NCBI RefSeq assembly: GCF_019973615.1
Contig: NZ_AP024238.1
Coordinates: 62,001-126,000 of the forward strand
Direction: 5' to 3'
Source: Rhodoferax lithotrophicus
GTDB lineage: Bacteria > Pseudomonadota > Gammaproteobacteria > Burkholderiales > Burkholderiaceae_C
DNA length: 64,000 nucleotides
A program made the translations under genes and the position numbers. Below, piece after piece: positions 50,628-60,539 of the stretch (positions are counted from its first letter, which is position 1; each line of letters begins with the position of its first letter). The notes under the pieces were generated by a model. The model did not search any database. It was given only the letters and a program-made list of their open reading frames with translations, and was not told the DNA's origin.

Positions 50628-52339
50628 ACGATATTCGTCGCACCATTCTGTGGGTGATTTTTGGTTTTTCCCTGGTCATGCTGTGGGATCAATGGCAGGT
50701 TTATAACGGGCGCAAGCCGACGTTTTTCCCTGGCGCAACACAAACTGCAGCTCAGGCGCCAAAACCAGCAGGTTCGGCTAGCAACTCGAACGGGGTTCCA
50801 AGTGCTTCAAATAGTGTAGCTACTCCTGCTCAAATCACGGGCACTACAGCCTTAAATGTGCCTCAAACCAATGCCCCTGTGTTGGCCCATGAAAAAGTAG
50901 TCGCACAAACCGATGTGTTTAAGTTGACCTTTGACACCGAAGGCGGCTCGTTAGTGCATGTAGAGTTACTCAAACATGTTGACATGGCGGACAAAACCCG
51001 CAATTTTGTTTTGCTGGATGACAGCAAAGACCGTGTTTATATGGCACAGTCTGGCTTAATTTCTGCCACGGTAGGGGCTGCACTACCCACTCACAAGTCA
51101 GTGATGACGTTGATGCCAGGCGAACGCACTCTGGCCGAGGGTGTTCAATCTATTGAATTACGTTTTGAATCGACTGAAGTGGGTGGCGCAAAGTTGGTCA
51201 AAACCTATACATTGACACGCGGCAGTTATGTCGTAACCGTGAAACACGAAGTCATCAATGTGGGAACGAGTCCGGTTAATGCGCAGCTCTACCTGCAATT
51301 GGTACGCGATGGCAACAAACCTGCGGGCGAATCATCGTTCTACTCCACTTTCACAGGGCCAGCGGTTTACACCGAAGCCAAGAAATACCAAAAAGTGGAG
51401 TTTGCTGACATTGAAAAAGGCAAGGTGGACATCGAAAAATCCGCCAGTAATGGTTACGTAGCCATGGTGCAGCACTACTTTGCAAGCGCATGGTTGCTGG
51501 GTGACGGTATTCAACGTGATCTATTCATGCGCAAGGTGGACACCAATCTGTATTCTGTCGGCATGATTGCGCCATTGGAATCGATTGCTCCTGGTGCTCG
51601 CAAAACCGTTGAGGCACGCTTGTTTGCAGGTCCTCAAGAAGAGAAAAAACTTGAAGCACTCACTCCTGGTTTGGAGCTGGTCAAAGACTATGGCTGGTTG
51701 ACGATTCTTGCCAAACCGCTGTACTGGTTGCTGGACAAACTACATGTGGTGATCAACAACTGGGGTTGGTCCATCATGTCATTGGTGCTGTTGCTCAAAA
51801 TTGCCTTTTACTGGCTGAATGCGAAAGCGTACGCCAGCATGGCCAAGATGAAAGCCGTCAACCCGCGTATCACAGAAATGCGTGAACGCCTGAAAGACAA
51901 CCCACAGCAGATGCAACAAGAGATGATGCGTATCTATCGCGAAGAAAAAGTCAACCCGATGGGCGGCTGCTTCCCGATCATGATTCAAATTCCGGTATTT
52001 ATTGCCTTGTACTGGGTGTTGCTGGCCAGCGTGGAAATGCGCAACACGCCATGGATCGGATGGATTCATGACTTGTCTTCACCTGACCCATGGTATATCT
52101 TGCCCATTGTGATGGCACTCACAACCATGTTGCAAACCTCATTGAACCCAGCGCCACCGGACCCCATGCAGGCCAAGATGATGTGGTTCATGCCTCTTGC
52201 TTTCAGCGTGATGTTCTTCTTTTTCCCGTCTGGTTTGGTGCTGTACTGGATCACCAACAATGTGCTGTCCATTGCCCAACAATGGGTGATCAACGTGCGT
52301 ATGGGTGTGCCGCCCAAGTTCCATTTACCCAAGTTTTGA
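50624..52339 (+). CDS. yidC: Membrane protein insertase YidC
   Basis: 571 residues. N-terminal TM helix (ILWVIFGFSLVMLWDQW), a low-complexity linker (about 40-85), the periplasmic P1 domain, then the five-helix insertase core with PMGGCFPIMIQIPVFIALYW and a C-terminal SGLVLYWITNNVLSIAQQW. It inserts inner-membrane proteins alone or with SecYEG. Part of the linker (from about residue 62) comes from an interspersed repeat. Confidence 0.96.
   Translation: MNDIRRTILWVIFGFSLVMLWDQWQVYNGRKPTFFPGATQTAAQAPKPAGSASNSNGVPSASNSVATPAQITGTTALNVPQTNAPVLAHEKVVAQTDVFKLTFDTEGGSLVHVELLKHVDMADKTRNFVLLDDSKDRVYMAQSGLISATVGAALPTHKSVMTLMPGERTLAEGVQSIELRFESTEVGGAKLVKTYTLTRGSYVVTVKHEVINVGTSPVNAQLYLQLVRDGNKPAGESSFYSTFTGPAVYTEAKKYQKVEFADIEKGKVDIEKSASNGYVAMVQHYFASAWLLGDGIQRDLFMRKVDTNLYSVGMIAPLESIAPGARKTVEARLFAGPQEEKKLEALTPGLELVKDYGWLTILAKPLYWLLDKLHVVINNWGWSIMSLVLLLKIAFYWLNAKAYASMAKMKAVNPRITEMRERLKDNPQQMQQEMMRIYREEKVNPMGGCFPIMIQIPVFIALYWVLLASVEMRNTPWIGWIHDLSSPDPWYILPIVMALTTMLQTSLNPAPPDPMQAKMMWFMPLAFSVMFFFFPSGLVLYWITNNVLSIAQQWVINVRMGVPPKFHLPKF
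50807..50862 (+). repeat. Interspersed repeat, copy 10, inside yidC
   Basis: Forward copy (AGTGTAGCTACTCCTGCTCA, then CGGGCACTACAGCCTTAAA), translated in the linker as NSVATPAQITGTTALN. Confidence 0.55.
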
Positions 52340-52360
52340 ACCCATCGGGCTTGAGCTGAC

Positions 52361-53767
52361 GTGAGTTTGCCGCGCCACCAAGACCCGATTGTGGCGATTG
52401 CCACAGCACCTGGTCGCGGGGCTGTGGGCATTGTGCGTATCAGTGGGCGAGGTCTAACAGCTATCAGTCAGGCCTTGTGCGCGCGTGGTTTGAAACCACG
52501 CGAGGCCACTTACACCCCATTTCTGGATGCCGATGGTGTAGCCATTGATCAGGGGCTGGCCCTCTTTTTCCCTGGCCCGAACTCCTTCACCGGAGAAGAT
52601 GTTCTGGAACTGCAAGCCCATGGTGGACCGGTGGTTCTGCAGCTATTACTCTCGCGTTGCTTGCAAGCCGCTGCCCAAAGCGGCCCCGACAGCTTGCCGT
52701 TGCTGCCGCATTTACGCGTGGCTTTGCCGGGTGAATTTTCAGAGCGAGCTTTCCTGAACAACAAACTCGATCTGGCACAGGCAGAGGCCATTGCCGATTT
52801 GATTGATGCCAGCACCGAGGCGGCCGCACGCAGTGCCACGCGTTCACTGTCTGGCGCGTTCTCGCAAGAGATTCATCACCTGCGGGATGCCTTGATCCAC
52901 CTGCGTATGCTGGTGGAAGCCACCTTGGATTTTCCTGAAGAAGAAATTGACTTCCTGCGCAAGGCTGACGCGCATGGACAGCTCTCGAATTTGCAGCAAT
53001 CCTTGGACTCCGTGCTGGGCCGGGCGCGACAGGGTGCCTTGCTGCGCGAGGGTATCAAGGTGGTTATTGCCGGACAGCCCAATGCAGGCAAATCATCCCT
53101 GCTCAATGCGTTGGCAGGCGCAGAGTTGGCCATCGTCACGGCAATCCCAGGCACCACCCGTGACAAGGTGCAGCAAACCATTCAGATTGAAGGTGTTCCG
53201 CTGCATGTCATTGACACAGCAGGTCTGCGTGACGGTGTGGATGAGGTTGAGCAAATAGGCATTGCACGCGCCTGGGAGGCTATTACCCAGGCCGACGCAG
53301 TGCTTTTTTTACACGATTTGACCCGCTGTGATGCTCCTGAATACAGAGCTGATGACGCTCATATCGCAGAGGTCATGGCCGGAAAGCTTTCCAAATCAGT
53401 CCCCATCATCCATGTCTGGAACAAAGCGGATGCGGTCACCCTTGCACACGTGGGCGAAGGCCTGCTTTTGTCTGCCAAAAATGGCTCCGGACTGGACGTT
53501 TTGCGTGCACGCTTGTTGCAGCTGGCAGGCTGGCAGTCCGCGACAGAAGGCGTTTTTATTGCCCGCGCGCGTCATGTGCAGGCGCTACATGCAGTGCAAA
53601 TGCATCTTCAGGCCGCTCAAATGTATCTTGATATTCATAGCCAAGCCTTGGATTTATTGGCCGAAGAGCTGCGTCTGGCGCAAAATGCGCTCTGCGTGAT
53701 TACCGGAGAATTCACTTCAGATGATTTGCTGGGTGTCATCTTCTCTAGCTTTTGTATTGGCAAATAG
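52361..53767 (+). CDS. mnmE: tRNA modification GTPase MnmE
   Basis: 468 residues from a GTG start. N-terminal tetrahydrofolate-binding domain ([20 protein letters not shown]), then a G domain with P-loop [14 protein letters not shown], switch PGTTRD, DTAGLR and NKAD, and the invariant C-terminal FCIGK. With MnmG it installs 5-carboxymethylaminomethyl groups at tRNA wobble uridine. It follows yidC after 21 bases as in related genomes. Confidence 0.97.
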   Translation: MSLPRHQDPIVAIATAPGRGAVGIVRISGRGLTAISQALCARGLKPREATYTPFLDADGVAIDQGLALFFPGPNSFTGEDVLELQAHGGPVVLQLLLSRCLQAAAQSGPDSLPLLPHLRVALPGEFSERAFLNNKLDLAQAEAIADLIDASTEAAARSATRSLSGAFSQEIHHLRDALIHLRMLVEATLDFPEEEIDFLRKADAHGQLSNLQQSLDSVLGRARQGALLREGIKVVIAGQPNAGKSSLLNALAGAELAIVTAIPGTTRDKVQQTIQIEGVPLHVIDTAGLRDGVDEVEQIGIARAWEAITQADAVLFLHDLTRCDAPEYRADDAHIAEVMAGKLSKSVPIIHVWNKADAVTLAHVGEGLLLSAKNGSGLDVLRARLLQLAGWQSATEGVFIARARHVQALHAVQMHLQAAQMYLDIHSQALDLLAEELRLAQNALCVITGEFTSDDLLGVIFSSFCIGK

Positions 53768-53796
53768 ATTTCTCATGTTTGAAGGGAACGTAAATC

Positions 53797-54486
53797 GTGG
53801 CGCTTTTTGATTGGCTGAAGACCAAACCGGCTGCACCTCAAAGTTCAGTCTTGCCTCCGGACGGGTTAACGGTGCCTCCAGCCCAGGGGGCACCGGTTCG
53901 CCAGACGTTGCCCCCCGTAGAGGATGATTTAAAAACCCAACGTCAAGAACGCCGGGAGCATCTGTACGCGGTGGTGCGTGATGTCATGCTGCGTAGTGAG
54001 GTATTGGCCTCCAGGTACAAATTCAAAGTGTTGTCTCTGGACGTGCGTGGCCGTCAATTTTTGATCATGGTGGACTTGCTTGATGCCAGCGATCTCCCCA
54101 GCAGTCAATTCATGGATGTGGAACGTTTGATTGCTGCCACCGCAGCCCAACAGCACGATCTACAGATCAAGGCCGTGTATTGGCGTGTCACGCACAAAGT
54201 TGACACCACCCCACATGAACCTAAAGCGCAGGTTCCAGCATCCGCCTCACACCTTGTTCACAAAGAAACTTCCTCTGCAAAACCGGCTTTTGAACCGATT
54301 AGTCAAGACGAAGTACTGGCTTTTCATCAAGCCGTTGCAGCAGGCACAGCCCTTAGACCTCCGACAGTTTTTGCCCCCAAACCAGCCAACCAGCCTCAAC
54401 CCTTGACCGGCTATGAAGACACGCAATTGCTGGAAACCGAGGATGCAGGCTCGCCATTAAGCCGCACCCAGTTTGGCGGCCTTTAG
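53797..54486 (+). CDS. Conserved hypothetical protein after mnmE
   Basis: 229 residues from a GTG start preceded by GAAGGGAACG. N-terminal proline-rich stretch (15-45), then an alpha/beta segment (about 55-140, VVRDVMLRSEVLASRYKFKV and GRQFLIMVDLLDAS), then a second low-complexity tail rich in Pro, Ala and Gln. No signal peptide or TM. It directly follows mnmE and may be cotranscribed. No family recognised and no function proposed. Confidence 0.75.
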   Translation: MALFDWLKTKPAAPQSSVLPPDGLTVPPAQGAPVRQTLPPVEDDLKTQRQERREHLYAVVRDVMLRSEVLASRYKFKVLSLDVRGRQFLIMVDLLDASDLPSSQFMDVERLIAATAAQQHDLQIKAVYWRVTHKVDTTPHEPKAQVPASASHLVHKETSSAKPAFEPISQDEVLAFHQAVAAGTALRPPTVFAPKPANQPQPLTGYEDTQLLETEDAGSPLSRTQFGGL

Positions 54487-54505
54487 AGGCCCGCCCCATC
54501 CAGTC

Positions 54506-54598
54506 ATGGATCACCGCCATCGTTTCATGGATGAACTAGAAGCCTGCCGGACCTGGCAGTTCAAGCATCCAGTTGATTTTGAATTTGTCCAGAAATAG
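54506..54598 (+). CDS. Possible 30-residue peptide
   Basis: ATG at 54506 to TAG at 54596-54598 encodes MDHRHRFMDELEACRTWQFK followed by ten residues. It lies between the hypothetical gene and the antiporter. It could be the remnant of a longer protein; there is no ribosome site. Confidence 0.2.
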   Translation: MDHRHRFMDELEACRTWQFKHPVDFEFVQK

Positions 54599-54606
54599 GT
54601 ACGCTA

Positions 54607-56598
54607 TCAAAAAGGGCCCTTAAGCAGGCGTAGCTCGGCGAGTTCAAGTTTGGCAGCTTGACCAGCCAGGACCAGCGCATCGCCATTCATCAGCTCCAGC
54701 TCATCCGACAAAACCATCACCTGCCCGGAATTGCGCCGCAAGCTTACCAGCCGAACTTCTAGGTTCGATAGCGCCAAGTCGGCAACCGTGTGACCAACGG
54801 CGCGTGCACCGGGTGTCAAGCTCAACGAACTTAAGCGCTCTTGGTTCAGCTCATCCATCGAGCCATCATCGGCACCACGGAAAAAACCACGCAGCAATTT
54901 GTAACGGGCATCCCGTTGCTCTTGGACAATGCGAATCACTCTGCGCATCGGAACACCGACCAAAGCCAGTGCATGACTGGCCAGCATAAGTGAGCCCTCG
55001 ATGGCTTCGGGCACCACCTCTGTAGCGCCCGCATGACGCAAAGCCTCAAGGTCATGATCATCCTGGGTTCTTACCACAACCGGCACTTGGGGTGCATGCT
55101 CATGAATATGCGACAGCACTTTCATGGCACTGTGGGTTTCAAGATAAGTGACGACCACCGCGCTGGCGCGGGCCAGGCCTGCAGCCATCAAAGCCTGCAA
55201 ACGGGCTGCGTCACCAAATACCACGGAGTCACCTGCAGCAGCAGCTTGGCGCACACGATCAGGATCCAGATCCAGCGCCATGTAGGGAATACTCTCTTTA
55301 TCAAGCATCCGCGCCAAATTCTGTCCACAACGACCATAGCCGCAAATGATGACATGTTTGTTGGTTTTGATGGACTTGCGAGCAATACTGGTCATTTGCA
55401 CCGACTCCATCAACCACTCATTACTGACCAAACGCATCACTAATGTACCGCTGTACATCACGATAAACGGGGTGGCCAGCATCGACAACACCATGGCGGC
55501 CAAAATCGGGTTGAGTAATTCAGGGGGCACCAGCCGGTTGGCCTGTGCCAGTGTCAACAACACAAAACCAAATTCCCCCGCCTGTGCCAGATAAAGCCCG
55601 GTACGCAAAGCCACACCCATAGTGGACCCCAAAACACGCGTCAGCAAAGTTACCACCACAGCTTTGTACAACACAGGCAAGGTCACCAGCAGCAGCACCA
55701 ATGGCCAGCGCTCCAGCACCAAGCGCCAATCCAGCATCATGCCGATGCTGATGAAAAACAGACCCAGCAACACATCGTGAAATGGTCGGATGTCGGTTTC
55801 CACCTGGTGCTTGTATTGGGTTTCGGAGATCAGCATGCCAGCAATAAAGGCACCCAGTGCCAAGCTCAGACCCGCCAGCTCCGTCAGCCAGGCCAGACCC
55901 AACGTGACCAATAGCAAGTTCAGGACAAACAGCTCCTCACTCTTTCGCCGCGCCACCAGCGTGAGCCACCAGCGCATGACACGCGGTCCTCCGACCAACA
56001 GGACCGTAATCAAGGCCACGGCTTTGATCAGCGCCCAAACCAGGGTTTCCGCCATGTGCTCGGGTGTTGCGCTCAGCGCAGGGATCATCACCAGCAGCGG
56101 CACTACTGCCAAATCCTGAAACAACAGCACACCCATGATGCGCTTGCCATATTCGGACTCCAGTTCCAGCCGTTCACTCATGAGTTTGACCACAATCGCC
56201 GTACTGCTCATGGCCATGGCGCTGGACAAGGCCAACGCGGTTCGCCAGTCCATACCCCATTTTGCCGGGGCCACATGGGCAAACGCCATACTGGCGGCGG
56301 TGGTAACCAGCATGGTCAGTGCCACCTGAAAAAGCCCCAGACCAAACACATGGCTGCGCATGCTGCGCAACTTGGGCAGATTAAATTCCAGCCCAATCAC
56401 AAACATCAGGAACACCACGCCAAACTCGCCGAGATGGCGTACCCCTTCGGCGTTTTTGGCGACGGCCAGGGCGTTTGGACCAATCACCACACCCACCGCC
56501 AAGTAACCCAGCATGGGAGGCAGTTTCAGGTAACGACAGGCCACCACACCCAGCACGGCAGCCAAAAGGTACAACAAGGTTAGGTCAAGTGGAGTCAC
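54607..56598 (-). CDS. Monovalent cation:proton antiporter of the CPA2 family (KefB/YbaL type)
   Basis: 663 residues. About 12 TM helices (1-385) of the Na/H exchanger fold, then a TrkA-N/RCK domain (GYGRCGQNLARMLD, about 415-530) and a TrkA-C domain (about 565-650). Such proteins move K+ or Na+ out against protons and are gated by nucleotide or glutathione adducts. Divergent from kdsD with 57 bases between starts. Confidence 0.93.
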   Translation of the reverse strand: MTPLDLTLLYLLAAVLGVVACRYLKLPPMLGYLAVGVVIGPNALAVAKNAEGVRHLGEFGVVFLMFVIGLEFNLPKLRSMRSHVFGLGLFQVALTMLVTTAASMAFAHVAPAKWGMDWRTALALSSAMAMSSTAIVVKLMSERLELESEYGKRIMGVLLFQDLAVVPLLVMIPALSATPEHMAETLVWALIKAVALITVLLVGGPRVMRWWLTLVARRKSEELFVLNLLLVTLGLAWLTELAGLSLALGAFIAGMLISETQYKHQVETDIRPFHDVLLGLFFISIGMMLDWRLVLERWPLVLLLVTLPVLYKAVVVTLLTRVLGSTMGVALRTGLYLAQAGEFGFVLLTLAQANRLVPPELLNPILAAMVLSMLATPFIVMYSGTLVMRLVSNEWLMESVQMTSIARKSIKTNKHVIICGYGRCGQNLARMLDKESIPYMALDLDPDRVRQAAAAGDSVVFGDAARLQALMAAGLARASAVVVTYLETHSAMKVLSHIHEHAPQVPVVVRTQDDHDLEALRHAGATEVVPEAIEGSLMLASHALALVGVPMRRVIRIVQEQRDARYKLLRGFFRGADDGSMDELNQERLSSLSLTPGARAVGHTVADLALSNLEVRLVSLRRNSGQVMVLSDELELMNGDALVLAGQAAKLELAELRLLKGPF

Positions 56599-56655
56599 CC
56601 CCTGATGCTACCAATTCCGGCCCATCACTTAAGACCTGCCCGATAGAATGCCAAC

Positions 56656-57657
56656 ATGAAATTTCAGACCCCTCAAGAGCCAGCCTTTGATGCTGATCGT
56701 GCCCTCTCTTTGGCACTTGACACACTGGATATTGAAGCCGCTGCGGTACTGGGTCTCAAACGCCATCTTGGAGCTGCGTTTGTAAAGGTGGTCGGTCTGA
56801 TGTTGGCGGTTCAAGGCCGGGTCGTCGTGATGGGAATGGGGAAAAGCGGTCATATTGGCCGGAAAATTGTGGCCACGCTGGCCTCTACCGGCACGGCTGC
56901 CATGTTTGTTCATCCGGCCGAAGCCAGTCACGGAGACCTGGGCATGATCAAACCCATGGATGTGGTGCTGGCCATTTCCAACAGTGGTGAATCGGATGAG
57001 CTCACGGCCATCCTGCCGATGATCAAACGCCTGGGTGCCCCCCTGGTGGCCATGACCGGCAACCCGGAATCGACCCTGGCACGGTATGCCGATGTTTTTC
57101 TTCACAGTGGTGTTGAAAAAGAAGCCTGTCCACTTAACCTGGCCCCGACCGCCAGCACCACAGCGCAACTGGCCCTGGGTGATGCGTTGGCGGTGGCTTT
57201 GCTGGATGCACGTGGCTTCAAAGTCGAAGACTTTGCCCGCTCACATCCAGGCGGATCACTGGGGCGAAAACTGCTGACCTTGGTCAGTGACATCATGCGC
57301 AGCGGTGACCATGTACCCCGCGTAAGCTTGCAAGCCAGTTTCAGTGAACTGATGCGCGAGATGAGTGCCAAGGGCTTGGGGGCTGCCGCAGTGGTGGATG
57401 CAGCAGGTGTGGTGCAAGGCATTTTTACCGATGGTGATTTACGCCGTCTGATTGAAAAGGGTGCCGACTTGCGCAGTTGTACCGCCGAGCAAGTCATGCA
57501 CGCCAATCCCAGCACCATTCCCCGTGATGCACTTGCGGTGGATGCCGCTGAATTGATGGAGCAACGCTGCATCACCAGCGTATTGGTCGTCGATCAAGCA
57601 GGCGTGCTGTGTGGTGCACTCAATAGCAACGACTTGATGCGTGCCAAGGTGATCTGA
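56656..57657 (+). CDS. kdsD: D-arabinose-5-phosphate isomerase
   Basis: 333 residues. SIS domain (about 40-180; GMGKSGHIGRKIVATLASTG and AISNSGESDEL) followed by two CBS domains (about 210-330). It converts ribulose-5-P to arabinose-5-P, the first step to Kdo of lipopolysaccharide. The stop overlaps the kdsC start (TGATG). Confidence 0.96.
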   Translation: MKFQTPQEPAFDADRALSLALDTLDIEAAAVLGLKRHLGAAFVKVVGLMLAVQGRVVVMGMGKSGHIGRKIVATLASTGTAAMFVHPAEASHGDLGMIKPMDVVLAISNSGESDELTAILPMIKRLGAPLVAMTGNPESTLARYADVFLHSGVEKEACPLNLAPTASTTAQLALGDALAVALLDARGFKVEDFARSHPGGSLGRKLLTLVSDIMRSGDHVPRVSLQASFSELMREMSAKGLGAAAVVDAAGVVQGIFTDGDLRRLIEKGADLRSCTAEQVMHANPSTIPRDALAVDAAELMEQRCITSVLVVDQAGVLCGALNSNDLMRAKVI

Positions 57658-58202
57658 TGCCACCCGTTTTGAACTTTCCCCCCGAACTGCTCCTCAAGGC
57701 ACAGGGCATTCGCGTGGCGTTTTTCGATGTGGACGGTGTGCTGACTGATGGCGGCCTGTATTTCTCAGAGCACGGTGAAACCCTCAAACGCTTCAACACG
57801 CTCGATGGTCATGGGCTCAAGCTGCTGCAACGCGTCGGCATCACACCCGTTGTGATCACCGGGCGTGACTCCAGGCCCTTGCGGCTGCGTTTATCAGCCC
57901 TGGGCATTGAGCACGCCCATTTCGGCACCGAAGACAAGCGCCCCGCAGCCGAAGCCACACTTCACACGCTGGGGCTGGATTGGTCACAGGCTGCTGCCAT
58001 GGGTGACGATTGGCCCGATTTACCCGTGCTGGCACGCTGTGCATTGGCTTGTGCACCAGCCAACGCGCAAGCCGATGTACTGGCAAGGGTGCATCACATC
58101 ACCCGTTTGGCCGGTGGTGCCGGTGCCGTGCGCGAATTGTGTGATCTGTTGCTGGTTGCCAGCGGGCGCTATGCCCAATTGCTGCAAGAGGCCTTGGCGT
58201 GA
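57657..58202 (+). CDS. kdsC: 3-deoxy-D-manno-octulosonate 8-phosphate phosphatase
   Basis: 181 residues, HAD superfamily C0 type without a cap: motif I FFDVDGVLTDG, motif II VITGRDSRPLR and motif III MGDDWPDLPVL. It releases phosphate from Kdo-8-P. Overlaps kdsD and lptC, so the three are coupled. Confidence 0.96.
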   Translation: MPPVLNFPPELLLKAQGIRVAFFDVDGVLTDGGLYFSEHGETLKRFNTLDGHGLKLLQRVGITPVVITGRDSRPLRLRLSALGIEHAHFGTEDKRPAAEATLHTLGLDWSQAAAMGDDWPDLPVLARCALACAPANAQADVLARVHHITRLAGGAGAVRELCDLLLVASGRYAQLLQEALA

Positions 58203-58813
58203 GTGCAGTGCGAACCCTGTGGGATCGGTTGGCGCTGTACCTGCCTGTGCTGCTGATGGGGGTGCTGGCCATGGCCACTTACTGGCTGGTGCGCAGTACG
58301 CCCGAGCGTAGCGGGCCTGAGCCAACTGCAGCCGCTGTACACGAGCCCGACTATTTCATGCGCAAGTTTGCCGTCAAAACCTATACCGCCAATGGGCAGC
58401 TCAAAAGTGATGTTCGTGGTGGTGAGGCCCGGCACTTTCCCGATACCGACACACTAGAGATTGACCAGGTTCGTATTCGCTCATTCAATGAGCAGGGTCG
58501 CCTGACCACCGCCACGGCCAATAAAGCCATCACCAATGGCGATGCATCCGAGGTCCAACTGATCGGCAATGCGCAGGTGATACGTGCTGCGGTGACCGAT
58601 GACCAAGGCCAAGCCCAACCCAGCCTGACATTCAACGGCGAATTTTTGCACGCATTCATGAACACCGAGCAAGTCAAATCTCACAAACCTGTGGAGTTGA
58701 CACGCGGCAAAGATCGCTTTACAGCCGACAGTATGGACTTTGACAACCTGGAGCGCGTCATGCTGCTGCGCGGACGTGTTCGCGGGAAGCTTGTTCCGGG
58801 CAACACCCACTGA
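58199..58813 (+). CDS. lptC: LPS export protein LptC
   Basis: 204 residues from a GTG that overlaps the kdsC stop (GTGA). One N-terminal TM helix (LYLPVLLMGVLAMATYWLV), then a periplasmic beta-jellyroll region with MRKFAVKTYTANGQLKSDV. It bridges LptBFG and LptA. In most relatives lptA and lptB follow; here an SDR gene and a terminator do. Confidence 0.92.
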   Translation: MSAVRTLWDRLALYLPVLLMGVLAMATYWLVRSTPERSGPEPTAAAVHEPDYFMRKFAVKTYTANGQLKSDVRGGEARHFPDTDTLEIDQVRIRSFNEQGRLTTATANKAITNGDASEVQLIGNAQVIRAAVTDDQGQAQPSLTFNGEFLHAFMNTEQVKSHKPVELTRGKDRFTADSMDFDNLERVMLLRGRVRGKLVPGNTH

Positions 58814-58818
58814 ACTTG

Positions 58819-59607
58819 ATGTCTATGAAACCCCTGGTTTTGATCACGGGAGCCTCCAGCGGCATGGGCCAGGCCATGGCCTTGTGTTACGCCCGCAGAG
58901 CGTATCGGCTGGCTTTGGTCGCGCGCCGCGGGGATATGATCAAATCCTACCTTGATGCTCATGGAATAAGCGTCAATAGCTATGAAATTTACAGTGCTGA
59001 TGTGACGGATATCAACAGCATGGCTACGATGGCGCAGAACTGCCTGACACGTCAGGGTGTGCCTGATGTGGTAATTGCCAACGCCGGTATCAGCCTCGGG
59101 GTAGATTCATCGGTACGCGCAGACCTGGATGTCATGGCGCGCATTTTGGCCACCAATGTGATGGGGGTGGCTGCCACATTTGGTCCCTTCATCAACCCCA
59201 TGACTGTGCGTGGCTCCGGCACGCTGGTGGGTATTGGCAGCGTGGCAGGTATTCGTGGTCTGCCAGGCCATGGGGCTTACTGTGCCAGCAAAGCGGCAGT
59301 CATCAGTTATTGCGAAAGCTTGCGAGGCGAATTGCGCGCCAGCGGGGTCAAGGTGGTCACGATTTGCCCTGGCTATATTGCCACGCCGCTGACCCAGAAC
59401 AACCGCTATCGCATGCCGTTTTTGATGCAGCCGGAAGCATTTGCCGTGGAAGCTGTGCAAGCCATTGATGCAGCTGAAAGCTACCGCGTGATTCCGTGGC
59501 AAATGGGGGTTGTCGCCAAGTTGTTGCGTGTTTTGCCCAACGCTTGGTTTGACAAGTTATTAGCCGGGCGGCCGCGCAAGCCACGCCAAACAGATGGTGC
59601 CCGTTAA
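58819..59607 (+). CDS. Short-chain dehydrogenase/reductase
   Basis: 262 residues from the ATG at 58819. Classical SDR: cofactor loop TGASSGMGQAMA, NAGIS, active-site Ser in GIGSVAGIRG and YCASKAAV for the Tyr-x-x-x-Lys, PGYIATPLT. It starts five bases after lptC, so it is in the LPS operon. Residues about 40-58 (MIKSYLDAHGISVNSYEI) appear to be encoded by an interspersed repeat in reverse. Substrate unknown. Confidence 0.88.
   Translation: MSMKPLVLITGASSGMGQAMALCYARRAYRLALVARRGDMIKSYLDAHGISVNSYEIYSADVTDINSMATMAQNCLTRQGVPDVVIANAGISLGVDSSVRADLDVMARILATNVMGVAATFGPFINPMTVRGSGTLVGIGSVAGIRGLPGHGAYCASKAAVISYCESLRGELRASGVKVVTICPGYIATPLTQNNRYRMPFLMQPEAFAVEAVQAIDAAESYRVIPWQMGVVAKLLRVLPNAWFDKLLAGRPRKPRQTDGAR
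58937..58990 (-). repeat. Interspersed repeat, copy 11, inside the SDR gene
   Basis: Reverse copy (TTGATGCTCATGGAATAAGC, then GTCAATAGCTATGAAATTT), in frame. Lower GC than the surrounding gene. Confidence 0.6.
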
Positions 59608-59622
59608 TGACTCCACCAAACA

Positions 59623-59646
59623 AAAAGGGCCCCGAAGGACCCTTTT
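59623..59646. terminator. Terminator between the LPS/SDR operon and the RRM gene
   Basis: AAAAGGGCCC, loop CGAA, GGACCCTTTT: a ten-base stem with one mismatch, A-rich on one side and T-rich on the other, so it may serve both convergent genes. Confidence 0.75.
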
Positions 59647-59685
59647 GAGTTGTCAAGCCTTCGCTTGACAGAGCTTTGATTCAGC

Positions 59686-60099
59686 TTAGTAGCTGCTACG
59701 GCCACCGCCGTAACCACCGCCGCCACCTGAACGGCCACCGCCAGCACCACCGCCATAACCGCCGCCACCTGAACGGCCGCCGCCAGCGCCACCACCGTAG
59801 CCGCCACCACCACCACCGCCAAAGCCGCCACCTGAACGGGGAGGACGGGGTTCCATCGGACGGGCTTCGTTCACAACGAGACCACGGCCACCAAATTGCT
59901 GACCATTCATGGCAGCAATAGCAGTTTGAGCTTGTGCATCATCGCCCATTTCGACAAAGCCGAAACCTTTTGAGCGGCCAGTGTCACGTTCCATCATGAC
60001 TTTGGCGCTGGTGACGGAGCCGTGTGCTTGAAAAGCTTGTTGCAGATCTTCGTCACGGAAAGAATAAGGCAGGTTGCCTACGTAAAGTTTGTTGCCCAT
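59686..60099 (-). CDS. Glycine-rich RNA-binding protein (RRM)
   Basis: 137 residues from the ATG at 60097-60099 (GGAGTCCTTTC upstream). RRM domain (1-80) with RNP2 KLYVGNLPYSF and RNP1 KGFGFVEM; then a tail of near-perfect GGGYGGGAGGGRSGGG repeats ending RSSY. Such proteins are common cold- or stress-induced RNA chaperones in cyanobacteria and betaproteobacteria. Single gene with a 200-base upstream region that holds its promoter. Confidence 0.93.
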   Translation of the reverse strand: MGNKLYVGNLPYSFRDEDLQQAFQAHGSVTSAKVMMERDTGRSKGFGFVEMGDDAQAQTAIAAMNGQQFGGRGLVVNEARPMEPRPPRSGGGFGGGGGGGYGGGAGGGRSGGGGYGGGAGGGRSGGGGGYGGGRSSY

Positions 60100-60299
60100 G
60101 AAAGGACTCCTCAAAATAACTCAAAACGCGATGGAGTCCAAAACCGCAACAACCAAACCTGAGAAGACTTAGAGCAGACGTGAGACTGACATTCACCGCA
60201 AACCACGCACAGTTTTCCTAAACAATGCGTGGCGCATGATACGTCAAGTTTTTGTTTTTACATACTTATTTTTTCAACGACAGAAATCTGTAGTACTTC

Positions 60300-60539
60300 T
60301 CATGAAGATGAGGTGGTTTTTTGGGCTGCCAATTCCGGCTTGTTGGGTGGCTCTTGATAGTTGCGCCATTGATGCATGGCGTTGCGCATAGTCAGCACCT
60401 GGCGCTCGAATTTGGGGCAAGCTGCGCAGATGGCCATGTGCAGACGTAGCGCTAGGCGCTCACGGAAAGGCAAGGTCTGATCTTCACGCGCAATGACCAG
60501 AGCAGTGACTTCTTTGCAGGTGCGCCTCAACGGAATCAT
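60300..60539 (-). CDS. Zinc-finger anti-sigma factor (zf-HC2 type)
   Basis: 79 residues from the ATG at 60537-60539, overlapping the sigma factor stop as ATGA. Contains TCKEVTALVIAREDQTL and a short helix ending LHMAICAACPKFERQ; the Cys/His set is that of the zinc-binding anti-sigma domain, with a CxxC (CAAC). It probably holds the cotranscribed ECF sigma in check and releases it on thiol or metal stress. No TM. Confidence 0.85.
   Translation of the reverse strand: MIPLRRTCKEVTALVIAREDQTLPFRERLALRLHMAICAACPKFERQVLTMRNAMHQWRNYQEPPNKPELAAQKTTSSS

Noticed and set aside
53590..53640. Possible interspersed repeat in mnmE
   Set aside because: Only short words match, and the encoded residues are the normal MnmE C-terminal helix.
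59700..59830. GC-rich tandem repeats near the RRM gene as a separate repeat element
   Set aside because: They simply encode the glycine-rich tail of the RNA-binding protein.
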